A stretch of 14,371 nt of DNA from JBDKGH01 sp039798265 (lineage in GTDB: Bacteria; Bacteroidota; Bacteroidia; Flavobacteriales_D; Sanyastnellaceae): contig JBDKGH010000155.1 in assembly GCA_039798265.1 (NCBI GenBank), forward strand, positions 1 to 14,371, read 5' to 3'. A model generated the notes under the pieces. That model made no database searches and was not told the origin of the DNA. It saw only the letters and a program-made list of their open reading frames with translations. Shown here one piece after another: positions 1-6,389 of this stretch. Numbering within the stretch: position 1 is the stretch's first letter; the number at the start of each line of letters is the position of its first letter. A program made the translations under genes and the position numbers.

Positions 1-326
1 ATGGTGGGCTCTAGGCCTGCTGCACCTACTAGAGCAGTAAGCACAATGTCGATGGTTTCGGACTCTACGATCTGAGTGAGCGCTTCTTTGCCGGCAAATA
101 CTTTTATACCATCACCCCAAAGGGCATCTTTTATTTTGGTGTATTGCGACTCATCGCCAATGACTACACTGTTGGGTTTGAAAGCACGCGCTTGTTCGAT
201 GAGGAGATCACCATTTTTTTGTGCGGTGAGCACTTCTACTTCAAACGATTCGGGATTAGCTTGGATTACATCCAAGGCTTGGGTTCCGATAGATCCTGTA
301 GATCCTAAAATGGCAACGCGTTTCAC
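1..326 (-). CDS. dxr: 1-deoxy-D-xylulose 5-phosphate reductoisomerase, N-terminal part (runs off left edge)
   Basis: This enzyme of the MEP isoprenoid pathway converts 1-deoxyxylulose 5-phosphate to 2-C-methylerythritol 4-phosphate with NADPH in the cytosol. Only about the first 108 residues are present. The N-terminus reads MKRVAILGSTGSIGTQALDV, and its GSTGSIG at residues 8-14 is the family's Rossmann dinucleotide loop. The segment LTALVGAAGLEPT at the window edge matches the conserved VGAAGL region of DXR. The start is a GTG at 324-326: an in-frame TAA, which is also the stop of the upstream gene, lies at 360-362, there is no ATG between them, and GTG gives the family's usual N-terminus. 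The gene begins 33 bases after the sufT stop on the same strand, so it is probably cotranscribed with the suf operon. No truncation is visible apart from the window edge. Confidence 0.93.
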   Translation of the reverse strand, partial: MKRVAILGSTGSIGTQALDVIQANPESFEVEVLTAQKNGDLLIEQARAFKPNSVVIGDESQYTKIKDALWGDGIKVFAGKEALTQIVESETIDIVLTALVGAAGLEPT

Positions 327-359
327 TGAGGGATTGTATTGGTAGATGACGAATGTAAA

Positions 360-671
360 TTACAAAAAGCCAAGTTCAAGCATCGCTTCTTGACTCATCA
401 TGCTTTTGTCCCATGGTGGATCCCAAGTGATCTCTACTTTACAACCGTTGATACCATCTACGCCTGCTACTTTTTGTTCTACTTCAGGAGGAAGCGTTTC
501 AGCCACAGGACAAGAAGGTGAGGTGAGGGTCATCGCAATGTTTACTTGACCTTCATCGTCAATATCAATACCATATACCAATCCCAATTCGTAGATATCT
601 ACCGGAATCTCAGGATCGTAAATAGTCTTGAGTGTGGTGATGATGTTATTTCTTAACTCTTCTTTATTCAC
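360..671 (-). CDS. sufT: SufT-like Fe-S maturation protein (MIP18/DUF59 family)
   Basis: This 103-residue protein belongs to the MIP18/DUF59 family, whose SufT members help mature Fe-S proteins in the cytosol. The family signature is clear: DPEIPV at residues 19-24, LTSPSCP around 49-55 with the conserved Cys54, and WDPPWD at 83-88. The length is normal for a stand-alone domain. The start appears to be GTG at 669-671, six bases after the sufE stop; there is no ATG ahead of the DPEIPV motif. Being the seventh gene of a suf operon supports the SufT role over PaaD, a relative that works in phenylacetate oxidation, since no paa genes are nearby. The molecular mechanism of SufT is not settled, so 'maturation factor' is the safest wording. 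Confidence 0.9.
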   Translation of the reverse strand: MNKEELRNNIITTLKTIYDPEIPVDIYELGLVYGIDIDDEGQVNIAMTLTSPSCPVAETLPPEVEQKVAGVDGINGCKVEITWDPPWDKSMMSQEAMLELGFL

Positions 672-677
672 CTTACT

Positions 678-1103
678 TTATTTGTTAGACGAACCGCTCA
701 GTGCAAGTCCGTACATCTTCATTTGTTTGATCATCGAAGCCAGTCCGTTGCTGCGCGTGGGACTGAGGTGTTCGTGTAATCCAATTTCTTGGATAAAATG
801 TAAGTTGGCTTGGGCTATATCCTCTGGTTTTTCGTCCGAAAGAACACGAACCATAAGAGCCACCAAGCCTTTGGTAATGATGGCATCACTATCTGCTGTA
901 AACATCAGCTTGCCCTCATTGTTCATAGCGCCATGCAGCCATACGCGCGATTGACAGCCTTTGATGAGGTTATCTTCTGTTTTATAGGCTTCAGCAATGA
1001 GAGGCAAATCTTTACCGAGTTCAATGATGTACTCGTACTTCTGCATCCAGTCGCTAAATAAACTGAACTCGCCAATGATCTCTTGTTGTTTTTCTTCAAT
1101 CAT
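678..1103 (-). CDS. sufE: SufE sulfur acceptor / cysteine desulfurase activator
   Basis: SufE takes persulfide sulfur from the SufS cysteine desulfurase and passes it to the SufBCD scaffold, raising SufS activity. The 141-residue protein shows the family core: the DLP segment near residue 32, IKGCQSRVWL at about 47-56 carrying the acceptor Cys50 (equivalent to Cys51 of E. coli SufE), and the C-terminal SPTRSNGL segment near residue 115. The length is close to the family norm. The ATG is at 1101-1103, only one base after the sufS stop, so translation of the two is probably coupled, which suits proteins that work as a pair. The stop lies six bases from the sufT start. Confidence 0.96.
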   Translation of the reverse strand: MIEEKQQEIIGEFSLFSDWMQKYEYIIELGKDLPLIAEAYKTEDNLIKGCQSRVWLHGAMNNEGKLMFTADSDAIITKGLVALMVRVLSDEKPEDIAQANLHFIQEIGLHEHLSPTRSNGLASMIKQMKMYGLALSGSSNK

Positions 1104-1104
1104 C

Positions 1105-2328
1105 TTATCGCAACATCGTTATGGCGCGTTTGAGCGCATGAGTCAGGGCTTCAATTTCTTCTTCTGTGTTGTAGATAGAAAAGGAGGCGCGCACCGTTCC
1201 GGGTATGCCAAAACGCTCCCATAATGGTTGTGTACAGTGATGTCCTGTACGAACGGCTATGCCTTGTTTGTCAAGCAAGGTACCTAAGTCATAAGGGTGA
1301 ATGCCCTCCACTAAAAACGAAATAACGGCTACCTTATGTGCACTGGTGCCATAAATTTTTAATCCTTCGATTTCACTGAGCTCTTTGGTCGCTTTGGTCA
1401 AAAGAAGTTGCTCATGGCTCTCTAATGCTTCCCAACCAAGGTCTTTGATGAATTTGATGGCTGCATGCAAAGCAATAATGCCTTCGATATTCGGAGTACC
1501 TGCTTCAAATTTGTGTGGTAGTGTATTGTAGGTGGTGCCAGAAAAGGAAACGGTTTGAATCATTTCTCCACCGCCTTTATAAGGAGGCATTGCATTGAGC
1601 AAGGCTTCTTTTCCGTAAAGTACACCTACACCTGTAGGACCGTACATTTTGTGGGCTGAAAAACAGTAGAAGTCGGCATCGAGGTATTCTACATGCACCG
1701 CCAAATGGGCCACGGCTTGAGCACCATCGATGAGTACTTTCGCGCCTACGGCATGGGCTTTATCAATGAGCTGTTTGACAGGATTGATCGTTCCTAATGC
1801 GTTCGAAACATGACTGACTGCTACGATTTTTGTTTTTTCAGAGAGCAAAGAATCAAGAGCAGCCCAATCCCATTCGCCTTTTTCAGTAACGGGAATAACT
1901 TTGAGTATAGCTCCCTTGCGCTCTGCAAGCATTTGCCACGGCACAATGTTGCTGTGGTGTTCCATATGCGAAACCAGAATCTCATCGCCGGTAGATACTG
2001 CTATTTCGCCATAGCACTGGGCTACAATATTGATGGATTCAGTGGTTCCCGAGGTAAAAATAATTTCATGTACATGCTCGGCACTGATCAACTCACGCAC
2101 GGCATGACGGGTGTTTTCAAATGCGGTGGTGGCCAAGTTGGCCAAATGATGCACACCGCGATGAATGTTGGAGTTATAGCCGGTATAGTAATCGGTAATC
2201 GATTCTATTACACTTAAGGGCTTTTGTGTAGTCGCAGCATTGTCCAAATAAACGAGTGGAACGCCATTTACTTCTTGGTGAAGAAGTGGGAACTCATCGC
2301 GAATGGTTGCTACGTTGAGGGTGTTCAT
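1105..2328 (-). CDS. sufS: SufS-type (class II) cysteine desulfurase
   Basis: This PLP enzyme converts cysteine to alanine and holds the sulfur as a persulfide for Fe-S assembly. The 407 residues are full length. Visible active-site elements are LDNAATTQKP at 28-37, HMEHHSN at 121-127 with the PLP-stacking His124, DGAQ at 201-204, SAHKMYGPTG at 224-233 with the Schiff-base Lys227, and RTGHHC at 360-365 with the nucleophile Cys365. These sit one residue off the E. coli SufS positions (Lys226, Cys364). The short spacing around Cys365 and the RTGHHC context mark a group II (SufS/CsdA) enzyme rather than IscS. The gene lies 31 bases after sufD and directly before its partner sufE. Confidence 0.97.
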   Translation of the reverse strand: MNTLNVATIRDEFPLLHQEVNGVPLVYLDNAATTQKPLSVIESITDYYTGYNSNIHRGVHHLANLATTAFENTRHAVRELISAEHVHEIIFTSGTTESINIVAQCYGEIAVSTGDEILVSHMEHHSNIVPWQMLAERKGAILKVIPVTEKGEWDWAALDSLLSEKTKIVAVSHVSNALGTINPVKQLIDKAHAVGAKVLIDGAQAVAHLAVHVEYLDADFYCFSAHKMYGPTGVGVLYGKEALLNAMPPYKGGGEMIQTVSFSGTTYNTLPHKFEAGTPNIEGIIALHAAIKFIKDLGWEALESHEQLLLTKATKELSEIEGLKIYGTSAHKVAVISFLVEGIHPYDLGTLLDKQGIAVRTGHHCTQPLWERFGIPGTVRASFSIYNTEEEIEALTHALKRAITMLR

Positions 2329-2359
2329 GTTCTGTTCTTTACGTCAGCTTTGCGGATGA

Positions 2360-3649
2360 TTACATCCAAAGCAAATTCTTTTCTTGAAGCTGGTTGAATA
2401 CAAAAGATTGAACCGCTTCGTTTTCAATTTTGTTCACCACATCACCCAAGAAAGCTGCTGTTAAAAGTTTCTTAGCGTTTTCTGGTCCAATAGCACGAGC
2501 CTTCAAATAGAAAAGGGCTTCTTCGTTAAATTGGCCAGTGGTAGTGCCGTGTGAACATTTAACGTCATCAGCATAAATCTCCAACTCGGGCTTGGTATTT
2601 ACCGAAGCGTCATCACTCATCATGATGTTGGCGTTGGTCTGATAGGCATTTGTTTTTTGTGCATCAGGGCGAACGTACACTTTACCATTAAATACCGCCT
2701 TGGATTGATCAAACATGACTCCTTTGTAAAGTTCGTTAGACTCGCAGTGCGGCATCAAGTGATCTACCAAGGTGTGGTTATCTACATGCTGCGTTCCACG
2801 GGGTAAATAAATACCGTTGAGGTGAGTCAAGCAGTTTTCGCCATCTAAACGAATATTGAGGTTGTTACGCACCCAATTGCCATCCACCGTCATCGTGTTA
2901 ATGGTAAAACGGGAGTCGCGAGCTTGATAAATATTTTCTTGTGAAAGGTGAAACGACTGTTCGCCTTCCATTTGAATTTTATCGATGTTCAATTGCGCAT
3001 TGGATTCTACTTCCCAGTCGATAGCGGCTTGGGTAAATGCATTTACACCACCAATGGTAGCAAAGGTGCATACTACATGCAATTGACTGTTTTGCTCAAG
3101 TGAACCAGCAAGTATCGGTAAACCGAATGATTGTTCGGTGGATTGCAAGAAAAGGCAATGAATAGCTTTTGTTGCAATAGTATTGCGCTTTACACGAACA
3201 TAGATACCGTCAGTAATATGCGTGTTGTGTAGTGCGGTAAAAAAATCAATTTTTGAATGACGGCGAGCAAGAAGGCCTGCTATCGCGCCTTTTGAGTCAT
3301 CGCTCAGTTGCGAGATCGACTCTATGCTCACGCCTTCGATGGTACTTACCGATGATAAATCGCTGCGTAAAAATCCATCCACAAATACATACACGCAGGC
3401 ATCCAATCCCTCGATGAGGAAAGGAGTAAGGTCTATCGCTTGTGTGCTAGGAGCCACATTCCACTTGGCATTGCTGATGCGAGTGGTGCGGGTATATTTC
3501 CAATCTTCTACACGCGTAGTGGGAAAATCCGTCGTTTCTAGGGCTTGAGCAGAAAGGGCAGCCAACTCTGGGGCAATCGAACTTAACGTCGATGCCGTGC
3601 TGAGTGATTTAACCCATTCTATTTTTTTGGAAATGGCTGTCGCTTCCAT
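2360..3649 (-). CDS. sufD: SufD, Fe-S scaffold complex subunit
   Basis: SufD pairs with SufB and SufC in the SufBC2D scaffold on which new Fe-S clusters are built; it is thought to aid iron entry and cluster formation. The 429-residue protein has the family's beta-helix core and ends in the conserved block with DDVKCSHG at 361-368, then GQFNEEALFYLKARAI. Cys365 and His367 correspond to Cys358 and His360 of E. coli SufD, which are implicated in cluster assembly. The N-terminal segment TTRVEDWKYT at 44-53 is also typical. The ATG at 3647-3649 follows the sufC stop by two bases, indicating tight coupling. The N-terminal half is more divergent than in SufB, as is usual for SufD. Confidence 0.95.
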   Translation of the reverse strand: MEATAISKKIEWVKSLSTASTLSSIAPELAALSAQALETTDFPTTRVEDWKYTRTTRISNAKWNVAPSTQAIDLTPFLIEGLDACVYVFVDGFLRSDLSSVSTIEGVSIESISQLSDDSKGAIAGLLARRHSKIDFFTALHNTHITDGIYVRVKRNTIATKAIHCLFLQSTEQSFGLPILAGSLEQNSQLHVVCTFATIGGVNAFTQAAIDWEVESNAQLNIDKIQMEGEQSFHLSQENIYQARDSRFTINTMTVDGNWVRNNLNIRLDGENCLTHLNGIYLPRGTQHVDNHTLVDHLMPHCESNELYKGVMFDQSKAVFNGKVYVRPDAQKTNAYQTNANIMMSDDASVNTKPELEIYADDVKCSHGTTTGQFNEEALFYLKARAIGPENAKKLLTAAFLGDVVNKIENEAVQSFVFNQLQEKNLLWM

Positions 3650-3651
3650 GT

Positions 3652-4404
3652 TTATGCTTCTACTTCTTCTTTAATCCAATCGTATCCTTTTTCTTCCAAC
3701 TCGAGAGCGAGTTCTTTTCCGCCGCTTCGTACAATACGTCCTTTGTAAAGTACATGCACGAAATCAGGAACGATATGATCCAACAAACGTTGGTAGTGAG
3801 TGATCACAATGAATGAACGTTCGGGTGAACGCATAGCGTTTACTCCTTGCGATACAATGCGAAGTGCGTCAATATCCAATCCACTATCTGTTTCATCCAA
3901 AATAGCGAGCTTTGGTTCAAGCATGGCCATTTGGAATATTTCATTGCGTTTTTTCTCACCACCACTGAAACCTTCATTCACAGCGCGGTTGGCTAATTGA
4001 CCATCCAACTCTACGAGTTTAGATTTTTCGTTAACGAGTTTCAAAAAATCTTTCGCAGCAATGGCTTCTTCGCCGCGGTGCAAACGCACTTCGTTCAGGG
4101 CCGCTTTCAAGAAGTTGATGTTGCTTACACCCGGAATTTCTACGGGGTATTGGAAAGCGAGGAATACACCCTCACGAGCGCGAACCTCTGCAGGCATTTC
4201 GAGTAGATCTTTTCCATCGAACTCTACCTGTCCACCAGTGATTTCGTATTCTTCACGTCCGGCCAATACAGAGGCTAAGGTGCTTTTTCCGCTACCGTTG
4301 GGTCCCATGATGGCGTGAACTTCACCTGGCTTAATTTCGAGGTTGAGTCCTTTTAGAATCTCCTTTCCTTCGATAGAAGCTTGGAGGTTGGTGATCTTTA
4401 ACAT
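3652..4404 (-). CDS. sufC: SufC, ATPase of the Fe-S scaffold
   Basis: SufC is the cytosolic ABC-type ATPase that drives conformational change of the SufB-SufD scaffold; it is not a transporter. All ATPase motifs are intact in the 250 residues: Walker A GPNGSGKS at 34-41, a Q-loop glutamine in AFQYPVEIPG at about 83-92, signature FSGGEKKRNEI at 146-156, Walker B LAILDE at 166-171 with catalytic Glu171, the D-loop SGLD, and the switch His203 in VITHYQRLL. The signature followed by KKRNEI and the DETDSGLD Walker B/D-loop region are diagnostic of SufC. It starts at the ATG 4402-4404, 33 bases after sufB, and ends two bases before sufD. Confidence 0.97.
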   Translation of the reverse strand: MLKITNLQASIEGKEILKGLNLEIKPGEVHAIMGPNGSGKSTLASVLAGREEYEITGGQVEFDGKDLLEMPAEVRAREGVFLAFQYPVEIPGVSNINFLKAALNEVRLHRGEEAIAAKDFLKLVNEKSKLVELDGQLANRAVNEGFSGGEKKRNEIFQMAMLEPKLAILDETDSGLDIDALRIVSQGVNAMRSPERSFIVITHYQRLLDHIVPDFVHVLYKGRIVRSGGKELALELEEKGYDWIKEEVEA

Positions 4405-4437
4405 GATCGATATAATTTGAGGTCGTTGTCTATTTTG

Positions 4438-5886
4438 TTATCCTACTGATCCTTCTAATGAGATGGCCAATAGCTTTTGTGCTTCTACTGCAAACTCCAT
4501 CGGAAGCTTGTTCAATACTTCTTTCGCATAACCATTCACGATAAGCGAAACAGCTTGCTCTTCGCTTAATCCACGCTGAAGGCAATAGAATATTTGATCT
4601 TCACCAATTTTCGATGTCGTAGCTTCATGTTCTACCATAGCGGTAGAGTTGCTCACTTCGATGTACGGGAAGGTATGCGCTCCACATTTATCAGTCATCA
4701 ACAAAGAATCGCATTGCGAGAAGTTGCGCGCAAATGCTGCGTTTTTATTGATTTGTACCAACCCGCGATAAGAGTTTTGACTCTTGCCTGCGGAAATACC
4801 TTTGGATATAATGGTGCTGGAAGTGTGCTTACCGAGGTGAACCATTTTAGTTCCGGTATCAGCTTGCTGATAATTATTGGTTACCGCTACGCTGTAGAAT
4901 TCGCCAACGGAATAATCACCTTTTAAAATGCAGCTTGGATATTTCCACGTAACAGCAGAACCTGTTTCTACTTGGGTCCAAGAGATTTTGGAGCGATCGC
5001 CTTCACACAATCCACGTTTCGTTACGAAGTTGAATACACCACCTTTTCCTTCCGCATCGCCAGGATACCAGTTTTGAACGGTGCTGTATTTGATCTCCGC
5101 ATCTTTCATGGCTACGAGTTCTACTACTGCGGCATGCAATTGATTTTCGTCGCGCTGTGGAGCGGTGCAACCTTCGAGATAACTCACGAAGCTCGATTCA
5201 TCAGCGATCACGAGTGTGCGCTCAAACTGACCAGTTCCACCTTCGTTGATGCGGAAGTAGGTAGAAAGTTCCATTGGGCAGCGCACACCTTTTGGTATGT
5301 AGCAGAATGAACCATCTGTAAAAACAGCAGAGTTCAATGCAGCATAAAAATTATCGGTACGAGGTACAACGGTGCCCAGATGTTGACGAACAAGATCGCC
5401 GTGCTCGCGAATGGCTTCGCTCATCGAACAGAAGATGATGCCGAGCTCAGCGAGTTTTTCTTTGAAAGATGTTGCAACAGAAACGGAGTCCATCACAAAG
5501 TCAACAGCCACACCCGAAAGACGCTTTTGCTCTTCGAGCGAAATGCCGAGTTTGTCCATGGTTTTTTTCATCTCGGGATCAATGTCCTCAAGACTTTCAT
5601 ACACTTTCTTCTGCTTAGGCGCAGAGTAGTAGCTGATGGCTTGAAAATCGGGCTTGGTGTAATGTACATGAGCCCATTCTGGTTCCGTCATTTTTTGCCA
5701 GAGGCGAAAAGACTCGAGGCGCCAGTCGAGCAACCAAGCGGGTTCATTTTTTTTCGAAGAGATCAAACGAATGATGTCTTCATTGAGACCAGCAGGAGCT
5801 TTATCGCTTTCGATGTTGGTGGTAAAACCAAACTCATACTCCTTGCGGGTTATATCGTCTAATAAGTCGTTGCCTTCGTATGCCAT
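4438..5886 (-). CDS. sufB: SufB, Fe-S scaffold core subunit
   Basis: SufB is the core scaffold protein that receives sulfur from SufE and holds the nascent cluster with SufD. The 482 residues contain the expected landmarks: DGSFCYIPKGVRCPMELSTY at 191-210, LEGCTAPQ at 237-244, QCDSLLMTDKCGAHTFPYIE at 391-410, and VEHEATTSKIGEDQ at 418-431. Cys392 corresponds to E. coli SufB Cys405, and Glu421 to Glu434; both residues are implicated in cluster assembly, and the constant offset of 13 supports full conservation of the core. There is no sign of an intein or insertion. The ATG at 5884-5886 is eight bases after the sufA stop. Confidence 0.98.
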   Translation of the reverse strand: MAYEGNDLLDDITRKEYEFGFTTNIESDKAPAGLNEDIIRLISSKKNEPAWLLDWRLESFRLWQKMTEPEWAHVHYTKPDFQAISYYSAPKQKKVYESLEDIDPEMKKTMDKLGISLEEQKRLSGVAVDFVMDSVSVATSFKEKLAELGIIFCSMSEAIREHGDLVRQHLGTVVPRTDNFYAALNSAVFTDGSFCYIPKGVRCPMELSTYFRINEGGTGQFERTLVIADESSFVSYLEGCTAPQRDENQLHAAVVELVAMKDAEIKYSTVQNWYPGDAEGKGGVFNFVTKRGLCEGDRSKISWTQVETGSAVTWKYPSCILKGDYSVGEFYSVAVTNNYQQADTGTKMVHLGKHTSSTIISKGISAGKSQNSYRGLVQINKNAAFARNFSQCDSLLMTDKCGAHTFPYIEVSNSTAMVEHEATTSKIGEDQIFYCLQRGLSEEQAVSLIVNGYAKEVLNKLPMEFAVEAQKLLAISLEGSVG

Positions 5887-5894
5887 GATTGCAT

Positions 5895-6221
5895 TTAGAT
5901 AGAGAAACTCTCTCCGCAGCCACAGGTGCGAGAAGCGTTTGGATTTTTAAAAACAAAACCTTTACCGTTAAGACCTCCAGTGTACTCCAATTCGGTACCT
6001 ACGAGATAAAGGAAGCTTTTACGATCAACCACTACTTTAACGCCGTTGTCTTCAAATACCTGATCACCTTCGTTCAGCGCGTTGTCAAATTTGAGTTGAT
6101 ACATCAATCCGCTGCATCCTCCTCCATCAACACCAACACGAACAAAAGAATCAGCAGGATGATTTTCTGTGGCCATGAGATGTGCCACTTGTGCTTTGGC
6201 ACTTTCGGAAACTTTAATCAT
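5895..6221 (-). CDS. sufA: SufA/IscA-type Fe-S carrier protein
   Basis: A-type carriers accept clusters from the SufBCD scaffold and deliver them to apoproteins. The protein has the three conserved cysteines of the family: Cys36 in GVDGGGCSGLMY and Cys100/Cys102 in the C-terminal CGCGESF motif. The frame is open up to a GTG at 6246-6248, but I chose the ATG at 6219-6221, which gives 108 residues and the normal family N-terminus MIKVSESAKAQV; the longer form would add nine unusual residues. It is the first gene of the suf operon, about 95 bases downstream of the promoter -7 element, and ends eight bases before sufB. SufA, IscA and ErpA cannot be told apart by sequence alone; the symbol rests on the operon. 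Confidence 0.92.
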   Translation of the reverse strand: MIKVSESAKAQVAHLMATENHPADSFVRVGVDGGGCSGLMYQLKFDNALNEGDQVFEDNGVKVVVDRKSFLYLVGTELEYTGGLNGKGFVFKNPNASRTCGCGESFSI

Positions 6222-6283
6222 GTTTCGTTCTTTTGGTTGTAAAACCACTCAGAAGCCGCTTTGTTTATTGGTTTCGGCTTTCT

Positions 6284-6302
6284 ATTTAGAATTTTTCTAA
6301 AT
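6284..6302. promoter_or_regulatory. Inverted repeat, possible Fur/PerR-type operator for the suf operon
   Basis: A perfect 8-bp inverted repeat, ATTTAGAA-TTT-TTCTAAAT, lies about 14 bases downstream of the suf -7 element and about 60 bases ahead of the sufA ATG, so it falls in the early transcribed leader. Its inner 15 bases, TTAGAATTTTTCTAA, differ by one base from a perfect 7-1-7 box of the PerR/Fur style (TTAGAATnATTCTAA). Binding there would block transcription. It is too AT-rich and lacks the following T run in the right direction to be a convincing terminator. The symmetry is seen directly; the regulator is inferred. Confidence 0.45.
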
Positions 6303-6315
6303 TGAGTTGGGACGG

Positions 6316-6348
6316 CAAAAATACCTTATTTATGGTATTCGATCCAAA
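6316..6348 (-). promoter_or_regulatory. Bacteroidota-type promoter for the suf operon
   Basis: Reading the minus strand, TTTG (6348-6345) is followed after 21 bases by TATTTTTG (6323-6316). This fits the Bacteroidota primary sigma-factor consensus of TTTG or TTG, a spacer of about 19-21 bases, then TAnnTTTG. Transcription would begin a few bases below 6316, giving a leader of about 90 bases before sufA. It lies in the largest gap of the window and directly ahead of the eight-gene suf-dxr run. Its -33 element overlaps a weak hairpin at 6344-6366. Confidence 0.72.
6320..6339. repeat. Inverted repeat within the suf promoter spacer
   Basis: AATACC (6320-6325) and GGTATT (6334-6339) form a 6-bp inverted repeat with an 8-base spacer. 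It sits between the -33 and -7 elements and overlaps the first bases of the -7 box, a position where a dimeric repressor would exclude RNA polymerase. The arms are short, so chance is possible, and no known consensus is matched with confidence. Confidence 0.3.
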
Positions 6349-6389
6349 AACGGAGCGTGATTTTGGCAAAGATTCAGAAAATGAAGGAT

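Noticed and set aside
5380..5862. A 160-codon plus-strand open frame opposite the start of sufB, and many similar antisense frames over the other genes
   Set aside because: Each lies wholly or almost wholly opposite a well-identified minus-strand gene, has no recognisable domain, and is explained by the codon bias of the real gene.
6222..6248. Nine-residue N-terminal extension of SufA from a GTG start
   Set aside because: The ATG at 6219-6221 gives the normal family N-terminus, and the extra residues match nothing expected of A-type carriers.
6344..6366. Imperfect hairpin (CCAAAA...TTTTGG with an inner ACG/CGT) downstream of the PF10136 gene, considered as its terminator
   Set aside because: The stem is interrupted by a bulge, no T run follows on the minus strand, and it overlaps the -33 element of the suf promoter.
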